Program-made: the position numbers and the translations under genes | Assembly: GCF_016031635.1 (NCBI RefSeq) | Contig: NZ_JACEGD010000040.1 | Location: 1-64,000 of the forward strand | DNA length: 64,000 bases | DNA from: Bradyrhizobium diversitatis | GTDB lineage: Bacteria; Pseudomonadota; Alphaproteobacteria; Rhizobiales; Xanthobacteraceae | Direction of reading: 5' to 3' | The notes under the pieces: model-generated | Database searches by the model: none | The model's input: only the letters and a program-made list of their open reading frames with translations | Told to the model about the DNA's origin: nothing | Part shown: in pieces, positions 27,290 to 35,588 of the stretch | Layout: every line of letters begins with the position of its first letter | How positions within the stretch are numbered: position 1 is the first letter of the stretch

Positions 27290-28387
27290 ATGGGAGCCGC
27301 ATCCTTGAACCGTCGCGACTGTCTGATCACCAGCTGCCTTGCACTGAGCGGGCTCGCAAAACCCGCAGCTGCCAGCGTTGCACAATCGGATCTCATCCGG
27401 CTTTCACTGAACGAGAACCCGTTCGGCCCATCGCCCCGCGCGCTCGCGGCGGTCCGCGATCAACTTGGCGAACTGTGCCGCTATGGAGGGGATCTCGGAG
27501 CTGCACTCACGGAGTTGCTGGCCTTGCGCGAACGCGTGCCGGACGACCAGATCGTGATCGGCGATATCCTCAAGCCTCTCGGATCACATCTCGCCCAGGG
27601 CGCGCCGCTCGGAGCCGAGTTCATCTATTCCGAGCCGGGTTATGCGGCTTTGGTGGATGCGGCGCGTCCAAGTGGCGGGGTCGTGGTCGGCGTTCCTCTC
27701 AATTCGAGGCTTGAGAACGATCTTGACGCCATTGCTGCCAAAGTCAGCGAACGGACGCGGGCGATCTACCTCGTCAATCCTCATAATCCGTCGGGCACTG
27801 TCAGCGATCCGGCTGCTTTTCGCGCTCACGTTCGCGCGATGTCGAAGCAAACGGCCGTCATTGTCGACGAGGCCTATCTGGAGTTCGATCCTGATTTCGA
27901 GAAGCGAACGGTCATGGATCTCGTTCGGGCGGGCGAGAACGTGGTCGTGTTCCGGACCTTCGACAAGATGTTCGGATTGGCCGGTCTCGGGCTTGGCTAT
28001 GCGGCGGCGCCTCCGGCGCTCGCAACGTCGCTTAAGCGGGCCGGGTTCGGCCGGGTCGACGCACTTGATCGGCTCGCCCTCGTGGCGGCGGCAGCAAGCA
28101 TACGAGATATCGATTATGTGGCGACGACGCGCACAAAGGTCGCCGCCGAGCGAGACAAATGGTACCAGTTGCTCGCCAGTCTGAAGCTTCGCCACTCCGA
28201 CTCGCAGGCAAACTTCATCTTCTTCGAGGCCGACCGTCCTCAGACCGAGATAGCTGCGGCCCTGCGGAGCAAAGGTATCGACATTGGCCGCGCCTTTCCG
28301 CCGCTTGAGCGCTGGGTCCGTATCACGATCGGTCTGCCCCACGAGAACGCGGCGACGCGTGCTGCCGTTGCCGAACTGTTGCGGTGA
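27290..28387 (+). CDS. HisC-like PLP aminotransferase with a Tat-type signal
   Basis: 365 residues from ATG 27290; a TTG at 27305 (NRRDCLITSC) has GGGAG eight bases upstream and may be the real start. The N-terminus has NRRDCL followed by a hydrophobic stretch and AKPAAASVA, so it is probably exported by Tat. Fold-type-I residues are present: NPHNPSGT, VDEAYLEF, PLP Lys226 (TFDKMFGLAG) and C-terminal WVRITIG. In HisC the motif GLAGLRxGY carries a phosphate-binding Arg; here it reads GLAGLGLGY. Histidinol phosphate is therefore an unlikely substrate. Confidence 0.8.
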   Translation: MGAASLNRRDCLITSCLALSGLAKPAAASVAQSDLIRLSLNENPFGPSPRALAAVRDQLGELCRYGGDLGAALTELLALRERVPDDQIVIGDILKPLGSHLAQGAPLGAEFIYSEPGYAALVDAARPSGGVVVGVPLNSRLENDLDAIAAKVSERTRAIYLVNPHNPSGTVSDPAAFRAHVRAMSKQTAVIVDEAYLEFDPDFEKRTVMDLVRAGENVVVFRTFDKMFGLAGLGLGYAAAPPALATSLKRAGFGRVDALDRLALVAAAASIRDIDYVATTRTKVAAERDKWYQLLASLKLRHSDSQANFIFFEADRPQTEIAAALRSKGIDIGRAFPPLERWVRITIGLPHENAATRAAVAELLR

Positions 28388-28590
28388 GACCACCTCGATC
28401 GCGTCTTTGGCGGCTCCACCGTCCCGGCCGCGATCCGACTGCCCTGCCTCTGTCCGGGAGCGGCCTCGTATCCCTCCCTGCCTGACAGAGACGTGAGTTG
28501 ATCGCGGTCGCGGCTGTAACTACGTGAAGCGTCGATAGTCTCACCAGTTGCTCAGCCCTCGCCTCCTGCGACAACAGAGTGTCATACTGA

Positions 28591-29490
28591 ATGAACGTTG
28601 TGGAATATCCGATCGGCGGCGGTGCGACCATTTCGGTGCAGGAGCAGCCTGGTGTTCTGAGGTGTTTTCGATCGTTCCCACTATCCGACATCATCGAAGC
28701 AATCTGGGACTGTGACATTCCCGATGGCGATTTCGCCAAGTCGGTTACGATCAAGTGCCCGCCCGGCACATCCTTGCAGCTGATCGGCCAGTACCGGAAG
28801 CCGGCCAGAATTGCACAGAGCAAGACGGTCCTTCCGTCAAAATGCGCTACCCATGTTCAGTCGCATGCTCTCACTCTGTTCCCCACGGGAGCGTTCGGAG
28901 CCGTCATCGTCTGCCTCAGGCCGGACGCAGCCAGCCGCATCGTCAAGGCTCCGTTCAGGGAGTTCGCGAACGCCAGTCTCTATCTCGGGGATCTGTTCGG
29001 CAATTGGGAAGTCGATATGTGTGACGACCTGCTCGCCGGGGCGAGGACGAGCCACGAGCGGATCGCCGGTGTCCAGGCCTTCCTGCTTCGGCAGCTGAGT
29101 CCCCAAATAGACAGTCTCGCCAACCGCGCGGCTGCCTATCTCAGAAAAAATCCGGCCATGCCCGTCAGCACGCTGGCCGCGCTGCTCGGCACCAGCGAGC
29201 GCAACCTGTCACGCGGCTTCAAGAGAGCCTTCGGCCTCAGCCCGAAGCGGTTTGCGCGCCTTGCGCGGTTTCAGAGAATTCTCGCCGAGCGGCGCCTCGA
29301 CCGCTCCTGGGCGCAGGTCGCCCATGCCTGTGGTCTTTCCGATCAGGCCCATCTCATCGGCGAGTTCCATGATCTCGTGGGCGAGGCACCGACGCAATTC
29401 TTCACGCGCGAGCTACGCATCGGCGCCGACGGAATGGACGAAGCCAACCTCATCATCCAGCGAACGGCCAGAACGGTCGATCGCAATTAG
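28591..29490 (+). CDS. AraC-family transcriptional regulator
   Basis: 299 residues. The N-terminal 170 residues are a ligand-type domain of no recognised family. The two C-terminal helix-turn-helices are MPVSTLAALLGTSERNLSRGFKRAFGLSPKRFARLARFQRIL and SWAQVAHACGLSDQAHLIGEFHDLVGEAPTQFF. The second is typical of AraC proteins. It is followed 86 bases later by response regulator 2. Target unknown. Confidence 0.85.
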   Translation: MNVVEYPIGGGATISVQEQPGVLRCFRSFPLSDIIEAIWDCDIPDGDFAKSVTIKCPPGTSLQLIGQYRKPARIAQSKTVLPSKCATHVQSHALTLFPTGAFGAVIVCLRPDAASRIVKAPFREFANASLYLGDLFGNWEVDMCDDLLAGARTSHERIAGVQAFLLRQLSPQIDSLANRAAAYLRKNPAMPVSTLAALLGTSERNLSRGFKRAFGLSPKRFARLARFQRILAERRLDRSWAQVAHACGLSDQAHLIGEFHDLVGEAPTQFFTRELRIGADGMDEANLIIQRTARTVDRN

Positions 29491-29576
29491 TTGATGCGGA
29501 CTTCCGAAACGGCCAAGAACGGTCTTGAACGTTCACCTAGCTGAAACGCATTGGTTGTTTCGAGCGAAGGTGAAAC

Positions 29577-30398
29577 ATGTTGGCTCCCCTGAGAGCCCCC
29601 GGGCCGGTTGAGAATGCGGCGGAGAAGACCTCCGCCCACTCCGGCTTGGCTCGGATTCGCGACAGTGCGGGTGCAACCGCCAGCGCCGCGCACAATATCC
29701 TCCTTGTCGAGGACGACCCGGAAACGCGCTCGTCGGTCGTTAATCTTTTCGAAGATCATCAATTTGCCGTTCACTCAATCTGCCGCCGGCATGAGATCAG
29801 TCGATACTTCGCCTGCAATCATCCAGACTTGCTCATTCTCGACCTGCAACTGGGCCAGGACAGCGATTTGAACCTTTTGAGGGAGCTTCGATCCCGCTTC
29901 GACGTTCCCATTATCGCGACCGGCGACCGCTGCGACGAGATCAGTTGCGTAATTGCCCTCGAGCTCGGGGCCGACGACTATATCGCCAAGCCCTTCGGCC
30001 TGAGGGAGTTGCTCGCGCGCGCTCGCGCCGTGCTTCGGCGGCAGAACTGCGGCCGGACGGCTCGGACGAACGGCTCGCAGCGCGGCGGGTTCAGGTTCTG
30101 CGGGTGGACGCTCGAACGCCGCGCCCGGCGGCTGGTTAGGCCCGACGGAAGTCCCCTGGTGCTGACGAAAGCCGAATACGTCCTGCTCGTCGCTTTCCTC
30201 GAAGCACCGCAGCAGACGCTCTCGCGCGAGCAATTGCTCCATGCGACCCGAATCCACGAGGATGTGTTCGATCGGAGCATCGATGTGCGGGTCTGGCGTC
30301 TCAGACGCAAGCTCGAGATTGATCCGCGTGCGCCGGAGATCATCAAGACCCAACGCGCTATCGGCTATCTGTTCACTCCCCCGGTTGAGGCATTCTAA
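29577..30398 (+). CDS. OmpR/PhoB-family response regulator (paralog 2)
   Basis: 273 residues with a 38-residue extension before the receiver. Acidic pocket LLVEDDP, acceptor Asp89 (LILDLQLGQDSDLN) and AKPFGLRELLARA are kept; the VPIIATGD segment is one residue shorter than in paralogs 1 and 3. The winged helix ends with IHEDVFDRSIDVRVWRLRRKLEIDPRAPEIIKTQRAIGYLF. No kinase adjoins. An internal start nearer AHNILLVEDD is possible. Confidence 0.88.
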   Translation: MLAPLRAPGPVENAAEKTSAHSGLARIRDSAGATASAAHNILLVEDDPETRSSVVNLFEDHQFAVHSICRRHEISRYFACNHPDLLILDLQLGQDSDLNLLRELRSRFDVPIIATGDRCDEISCVIALELGADDYIAKPFGLRELLARARAVLRRQNCGRTARTNGSQRGGFRFCGWTLERRARRLVRPDGSPLVLTKAEYVLLVAFLEAPQQTLSREQLLHATRIHEDVFDRSIDVRVWRLRRKLEIDPRAPEIIKTQRAIGYLFTPPVEAF

Positions 30399-30470
30399 CC
30401 GGCGGAGCGTGGGCTTTGTTCGGTCGCAGCGTCCCGCAGGCACCACGGAAGCGCGCCGAGACATGAGCGA

Positions 30471-30489
30471 TTTACGTCTGTCACGTAAA
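30471..30489. promoter_or_regulatory. 19-bp palindrome upstream of the SDR gene
   Basis: TTTACGT-CTGTC-ACGTAAA: 7-bp perfect arms and a 5-base centre, 90 bases before the SDR start and 73 after response regulator 2. Size and symmetry suit a dimeric repressor or activator. Confidence 0.5.
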
Positions 30490-30578
30490 CCTGACGCAGC
30501 CGTCCGAAACTGCCAAGACGGATATCGCCGATCTTGTCACGCTGGCCCGAGTGCGATTGTCTCGATGCGAGAGGAACG

Positions 30579-31295
30579 ATGAGCAATTCGGAGAAAGTGG
30601 CTGTGGTGACCGGGGCATCCCGGGGCATCGGCGCCGGAATAGTCGAGAAATTCCTCGACAACGGCTACCGCGTCGTCGCCTGCTCGCGAAACATCACCAG
30701 CAGCGGCCGGCCAGATCTTGTCGAGGTGGCCGGCGACGTCTCACGGCCCGAAACCGCCAGGCTCGTGATCCAGGCGGCAAGAGAGCGCTTCGGCCGCCTC
30801 GATACCCTGATCAACAATGCCGGTGCCTTCCTGTCGAAGCCCTTCACCGAGTACACGGAAGGCGAGTTTGCGAACCTCGTCCAGGTCAATCTCGGAGGTT
30901 TCTTTCACATCTCGCAGCTGGCCATTGCCCAGATGCTTCGTCAGGCGAGCGGCCACATCATCAACATTACGTCCAGTCTCCTGGCCGAGCAGCCGGTGAA
31001 AGGATTGCCCGCGGCTTTGACGGCAATCACCAAGGGTGGCGTCAACGCGGCGACACGGTCGCTTGCGATCGAATACGCGGATAAGGGCATCCGTGTGAAT
31101 GCGGTAGCTCCCGGCGTGGTTCGTACGCCGATGCATGCCCCCGAGAGCCATGGGTTTCTCGCGACGATGCACCCGATCGGGCGCATTGGGGAAATTCAGG
31201 ATATCGTCGACGCGGTCCTCTACCTCGACAATGCATCCTTCGTGACCGGGGAGATATTGCACGTCGATGGCGGCGCCAACGCCGGACGTTGGTGA
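30579..31295 (+). CDS. SDR-family protein lacking the catalytic tyrosine
   Basis: 238 residues from the ATG at 30579, preceded by GAGAGGAA. NAD(P)-binding TGASRGIG (11-18), NNAG and NITSS (Ser132/133) are present. The YxxxK position reads TAITK, so the Tyr is Thr148 while Lys152 stays. The C-terminal part (GVNAATRSLAIEYADKGIRVNAVAPGVV, SFVTGEILHVDGG) is otherwise that of a classical SDR. It may be a weak reductase, use another acid or be non-catalytic. It is 40 bases from the nitronate-monooxygenase-like gene. Confidence 0.82.
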   Translation: MSNSEKVAVVTGASRGIGAGIVEKFLDNGYRVVACSRNITSSGRPDLVEVAGDVSRPETARLVIQAARERFGRLDTLINNAGAFLSKPFTEYTEGEFANLVQVNLGGFFHISQLAIAQMLRQASGHIINITSSLLAEQPVKGLPAALTAITKGGVNAATRSLAIEYADKGIRVNAVAPGVVRTPMHAPESHGFLATMHPIGRIGEIQDIVDAVLYLDNASFVTGEILHVDGGANAGRW

Positions 31296-31334
31296 CCACC
31301 GGAGGGATCTCCGGGTGTCAGGATACGGGAGAGA

Positions 31335-32441
31335 GTGTTGAGCGTTTATCCTCGACCCATACTTGACTTGTTCGGAATTGATCTGCCGATCATCCAGGCT
31401 CCGATGCTCGGCATAGTGACAACCGACATGGTCATCGGAGTTGCCGAAGCAGGTGGTCTCGGCTCGCTTCCCGCGTCCGGTCTCAGTGCGGAACAAACCC
31501 GTAGCATCGTCGGTGAAATACGGCGGCGCACGCCGAAGCCGCTCAACATGAATTTTCTTTGTCATGAGGCGCCCACACGGGACCGGCGGCGTGAGGAGGC
31601 CTGGTTGCAGCGTCTGACGCGGTACTATCGCGAACTCGGGCTGACCTCCGAGCAGTCCGCCTCCGGCTCCGGCTCTCCCATTCCGGTCTTCGGGAGCGCA
31701 CATTGCGATCTGCTGGAGGAGATCTCGCCGGAGGTTGTCAGTTTTCACTTCGGTCTTCCGCCGAAGCACCTGCTCGAACGAGTGCGCAGGACGGGTGCGA
31801 AGATCGTGTCGTCGGCAACCATCGTCGAAGAGGCGTTGTGGCTCGAGGATTCCGGTTGTGATGCGATTATTGCCCAGGGATTTGAAGCCGGTGGGCATCG
31901 AGGCACGTTTCTGCACCGGGATCCCACTCGGCAGGTCGGTCTCATGGCCCTCGTTCCGCAAATCGTCGATGCAGTACGGGTACCTGTCATAGCAGCCGGG
32001 GGCATCGCCGATCCCAGGGGAGTTGCTGCAGCATTCGCACTCGGGGCTTCGGGCGTCCAGGTCGGTACCGCCTTTCTGTTTTGCGAGGAAGCGAACGTCT
32101 CCCCTCTGTATCGAGAGGCGGCACGCTCGACGCCGCCCGAGCAAACGGTGATCACCAACATCTTCACCGGACGGCCGGCGCGCGTATGCGACACGCGGGT
32201 CGTTCGAGAGCTTGGCCCGATCGGGATCGACATGCCCGAGTTCCCCGTTCCGGCGGCTCCGCTGGCGCCGTTGCGTGCTGCATCCGAACGTCAAGGGCGC
32301 ACGGATTTCACCCCGCTGTGGTGCGGTCAGTCAGCGCGCCTGGGCCGCGCGCTTTCGGCTGCCGCGTTGACGAGATGGCTGTCGGATGGCCAAGCCGAAC
32401 CAAGCTTTGGCACGATCGGGGATATGCGGAGGAAATCCTGA
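31335..32441 (+). CDS. Nitronate monooxygenase / NPD-family flavoenzyme
   Basis: 368 residues. DLFGIDLPIIQAPMLG is the family's N-terminal FMN-binding start, followed by AGGLGSLPASG, CDAIIAQGFEAGGHRG (with the catalytic-type His) and VPVIAAGGIADPRGVAAAFALGASGVQVGTAFL. These enzymes oxidise nitronates such as propionate-3-nitronate with FMN and O2. GTG at 31335 or the adjacent TTG at 31338 could be the start; GGGAGAG is better spaced for the TTG. It probably forms an operon with the SDR. Confidence 0.87.
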   Translation: MLSVYPRPILDLFGIDLPIIQAPMLGIVTTDMVIGVAEAGGLGSLPASGLSAEQTRSIVGEIRRRTPKPLNMNFLCHEAPTRDRRREEAWLQRLTRYYRELGLTSEQSASGSGSPIPVFGSAHCDLLEEISPEVVSFHFGLPPKHLLERVRRTGAKIVSSATIVEEALWLEDSGCDAIIAQGFEAGGHRGTFLHRDPTRQVGLMALVPQIVDAVRVPVIAAGGIADPRGVAAAFALGASGVQVGTAFLFCEEANVSPLYREAARSTPPEQTVITNIFTGRPARVCDTRVVRELGPIGIDMPEFPVPAAPLAPLRAASERQGRTDFTPLWCGQSARLGRALSAAALTRWLSDGQAEPSFGTIGDMRRKS

Positions 32442-32519
32442 ACTCGGGTGCCGCCAAGGCTAAGCCGGACGGCATCTCCCTTCATGTCGAAGCATGCGCC
32501 GTCGACCTGCCCGGCGACG

Positions 32520-33011
32520 TCAGATGTGATAGATGTCGATCACGTGATGAATGTAGTCGTTCTTCAGCACGACCTTCTTCGCTTTGATCAGCGGACGATG
32601 CCCCGTCGCGTCGATCGTGTAGAACGACACGCCGAAATAGTTGTCGATCGTCTTGTACCGATAGCTCAACGTCAGCCAGTTGAACCGGAGATCGACGATT
32701 CCGTCTGCTTTAGCGGTGATCTCGATATTGGAGATATTGTGGAGCGTGCGCGGCTCCGGGGTGCTGGCGCTCGACCGTTCGGTCTTGATGCGGAAGACCC
32801 TATCCTCGAGGCCGCTGCGGCTGGGGTAGTAGATCAGGGAAATGTCGGTCTGAGGATTCTCGACCAGGCAGTCGTCGTCATCCCAGGCTGGCATCCAGAA
32901 CCGCACATCCGGAGCATAGAAGGTCAGCCAGGTGTCCCAGTCGCGATCGTCGAGGGCGCGGGCCTCGGCATAGAGAAATGCTTCGAGATCGGGTCGGGTG
33001 ATGGTGGTCAT
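32520..33011 (-). CDS. benB: Benzoate 1,2-dioxygenase small (beta) subunit
   Basis: 163 residues, usual length. FYAPDVRFWMPAWDDDD, SLIYYPSRSGLEDRVFRIKTERSSAS and KKVVLKNDYIHHVIDIYHI follow the BenB/XylY pattern very closely. It is the structural subunit of the Rieske oxygenase alpha3-beta3 hexamer. It is separated from benA by an SDR gene and a 188-base stretch, which is unusual. No benC reductase follows. Confidence 0.9.
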   Translation of the reverse strand: MTTITRPDLEAFLYAEARALDDRDWDTWLTFYAPDVRFWMPAWDDDDCLVENPQTDISLIYYPSRSGLEDRVFRIKTERSSASTPEPRTLHNISNIEITAKADGIVDLRFNWLTLSYRYKTIDNYFGVSFYTIDATGHRPLIKAKKVVLKNDYIHHVIDIYHI

Positions 33012-33014
33012 GCT

Positions 33015-33203
33015 TCATCGCCATGAAGTCGCGCCGAGCGCTGTCGCAAGCCTGGCGGCTTTCCAGCAGCGCTGCGCACAGTTGTGTGGGGTGTCGCCGG
33101 CCGCCAACGAGCGACCGGCGACGAGGTTGAAGCTCTCTTGGCCGCCGATGCGGCCACCCTTGCTCCTGACGTAGCGGGCAGCCGTGCGCCGATTGTCCGC
33201 CAT
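33015..33203 (-). CDS. Possible 62-aa ORF between the SDR and benB
   Basis: The ATG directly abuts the SDR stop (TAGATG) and the TGA ends three bases before the benB ATG, so it fits the gap exactly on both sides. The product is basic, with no recognisable motif. It may be a genuine coupling peptide or a chance frame in a stretch left by rearrangement. Confidence 0.25.
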   Translation of the reverse strand: MADNRRTAARYVRSKGGRIGGQESFNLVAGRSLAAGDTPHNCAQRCWKAARLATALGATSWR

Positions 33204-33944
33204 CTACAGCGGCTGACCGGTGGAGCGGACCACGATCTCGCTGATATCCACGTCGGCCGGCTGCTCGATCGCATATGCGATCGCCCTTGCCACGGACTCC
33301 GCCGGAATTGCTTGCCGGTAGAAGCCCATCACCATGTCCTTTGCGGCGCCGGTGGTGTTGTGCTTGAGCTCGCTATCGACGATGCCGGGCTCGATCGATG
33401 CGACCCGGATCCCATCCCCAGCTTCGACGCGTAGGCCATCGGAGATCGCCCGGATCGCAAATTTCGTTGCCGAGTAGACGGTCCCGCCCGGCGCGAAGAC
33501 CTTGAAGCCCAGCACGGAACTCAGGTTGACGAATTGTCCTGACTTCTGCCTCTGGAAGACGGGCAGGGCCGCCGCAATGCCGTGGAGGACGCCACGTATG
33601 TTGACGTCGATCATGCGGTCCCACTCGTCGATGCGGCACTCGGACAGCGCAGCGACGGGCATGACGCCGGCATTGTTCACGAGAACGTCGATGCGGCCGA
33701 AATCCTTCACTGTGCCCTCGATGAAGTTGGCGACGTCGACCCGTTTCACCACGTCGACGGTATAGGCCTTGCCTCTCCCGCCCGCTCTATCGATCTCTGC
33801 GACGATCGCGTCGAGCCGTTGGCGGCGGCGGGCGCCTATCGCCACGATCGCCCCCTTGGACGCCAGCAGCTTGGCCGTCTCCGCGCCGATCCCGCTCGAA
33901 GCGCCGGTGATTGCGACGATCTTTCCTTCGATGTTCTTTGACAT
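33204..33944 (-). CDS. SDR-family oxidoreductase inside the ben locus
   Basis: 246 residues. TGASSGIG cofactor motif, NNAG, NLSSV and the active YSATK are all intact. The wording (VAIGARRRQRLDAIVAEI, SEIVVRSTGQPL) is that of the YdfG/clavaldehyde-dehydrogenase-like SDR group rather than of BenD, which oxidises the benzoate cis-diol. It lies between benA and benB on the same strand, so a role in the same pathway is likely. Whether it stands in for BenD is an open question. Confidence 0.85.
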   Translation of the reverse strand: MSKNIEGKIVAITGASSGIGAETAKLLASKGAIVAIGARRRQRLDAIVAEIDRAGGRGKAYTVDVVKRVDVANFIEGTVKDFGRIDVLVNNAGVMPVAALSECRIDEWDRMIDVNIRGVLHGIAAALPVFQRQKSGQFVNLSSVLGFKVFAPGGTVYSATKFAIRAISDGLRVEAGDGIRVASIEPGIVDSELKHNTTGAAKDMVMGFYRQAIPAESVARAIAYAIEQPADVDISEIVVRSTGQPL

Positions 33945-34000
33945 GTCGTGCTCCTGTTGCCTTGATAGTCACGAAGACGGCTGGTGCCGCCGTGGCGTGC

Positions 34001-35338
34001 TCAAGTTCCGTCTCCGTGCAGTACCGCTTGTCGCAGCGTGTCCAGCCAGTAGCTGTGCTGGACGAGGAAAAGACCTTCGCTATCGGTCTTGGTGCCGCTC
34101 CTCAGTGGATGAAGGTCAATGGCCTTGGCTTCTTCGTCCGCTCCCTCGATCCATTGCGACGAGCCGCGCGACAGGTCGTTCCAACGCATGGTTCTTGCCA
34201 TGTAGGCCTGCTGGCATGCCCGGAATTCCTCGAGGTCGTCAGGCGTTGCCATGCCGCTGGCGTTGAAGAAGTCCTCATACTGACGAATGCGTCGTGCCCG
34301 CTCTGCCGGCGGCTCGTTCTTCGGCGCGATGCAGTAGATCGTCACCTCGGTTTTGTCCGCTGCCAGCGGCCGGGCCACGCGTATCTGGGAGCTCATCTGG
34401 TCCATCAGGTAAAGGTTTGGATAGACGCAGAGATTGCGAAGGTTTTCGACCATCCATTGCGCTTTGGCCCGTCCATGTCTCGCCGTGAGATCGTCGAGAT
34501 GCGCGTAAAGCGGACGTGATGTAGGGTCGGCCCATCTCGACCAGAGCACCAGATGGCCGTTTGCGAATGAATAGTAGCCGCCCTCCTGCTTGCTGAACTT
34601 GCCGACGTCGACTGCCTTGATGCTGTCCGTCGCCGCGTTGCGACGGCTCGTCGTCGCCACGTAGTTCCAGTGGACCGATGACACATGATAGCCGTCGGCA
34701 CCATTCTCGGCCTGCATCTTCCAGTTTCCGTCGTAGATGTAGGTCGATGAGCCGCGCAGGACCTCGAGGCCGTCGGGAGATTGATCGACCATCAGGTCGA
34801 TGATCTTTCTGGCCTCGCCGAGATATTCCGTCAGCGGTTTCACCGCGGGGTTGAGGCTGCCGAAGAGGAAGCCGCGATAATTGTCGAGCCTGGCAATCGC
34901 CTTCAGATCATGCGAGGCCGCCTTGTTGAACTGCTCCGGATATCCGGCATCGTCCGCATCCTTGACCTTCAGTAGCTTGCCCGAACTGCTGAAGGTCCAG
35001 CCGTGAAACGGACAGGCAAATGTGATCTTGCGGCCACGCTTGTAGCGGCAGAGCATTGCGCCGCGATGGCTGCACGCATTGATGAATGCGTTGATCGCGC
35101 CGTCCTTGCTGCGTGCGACGAAGACGGGCTGGCGCCCCATCCACGTGGTGAAATAGTCGTTGTTGTTGGCGATCTGGCTTTCGTGCGCGAGATAGACCCA
35201 GTTCCCCTCGAATATGTGCTTCATCTCCAGCTCGAAGAATTCGGCGGAGGTGAAGATCTCGCGGTCGCAACGAAACAGCCCATTGGCGGCGTCCTCGACA
35301 ACGGCCGCTTCCAGGCGTTCTAGGATGCTCGATGACAT
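34001..35338 (-). CDS. benA: Benzoate 1,2-dioxygenase large (alpha) subunit
   Basis: 445 residues from the ATG at 35338 (GGAGAG upstream); the frame is open further but the extension is not conserved. Rieske ligands lie in CSHRG (C89, H91) and CPFHGW (C109, H112); mononuclear iron His218 and His223 are in DGYHVSSVH. Wording such as FELEMKHIFEGNWVYLAHESQIANNNDYF matches BenA closely. It dihydroxylates benzoate to the cis-diol acid, with electrons from a BenC-type reductase that is absent here. Divergent from an AraC-type regulator. Confidence 0.92.
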   Translation of the reverse strand: MSSSILERLEAAVVEDAANGLFRCDREIFTSAEFFELEMKHIFEGNWVYLAHESQIANNNDYFTTWMGRQPVFVARSKDGAINAFINACSHRGAMLCRYKRGRKITFACPFHGWTFSSSGKLLKVKDADDAGYPEQFNKAASHDLKAIARLDNYRGFLFGSLNPAVKPLTEYLGEARKIIDLMVDQSPDGLEVLRGSSTYIYDGNWKMQAENGADGYHVSSVHWNYVATTSRRNAATDSIKAVDVGKFSKQEGGYYSFANGHLVLWSRWADPTSRPLYAHLDDLTARHGRAKAQWMVENLRNLCVYPNLYLMDQMSSQIRVARPLAADKTEVTIYCIAPKNEPPAERARRIRQYEDFFNASGMATPDDLEEFRACQQAYMARTMRWNDLSRGSSQWIEGADEEAKAIDLHPLRSGTKTDSEGLFLVQHSYWLDTLRQAVLHGDGT

Positions 35339-35588
35339 GACGGGACTCTCCGAGGATGACCGATATGTCGCCGTCGATGCTGGCACGGCGACCTTGGCGA
35401 GTGACCAGAATAGGGACGGCGCCAGACTCACGTCACTGGACTGCCGCGCCCTTTCTGCTTGGACGGAGACCACCGGCTTGATGTCCTACTGCTGTGTGGA
35501 GTGCCTGTGTCGTGAACGATCGTGATGCGATGTCCACTTTGGTCCGGGTGCTCTGCTGACTAGACTTCGGCCTCCCAGGAGGATGGCC

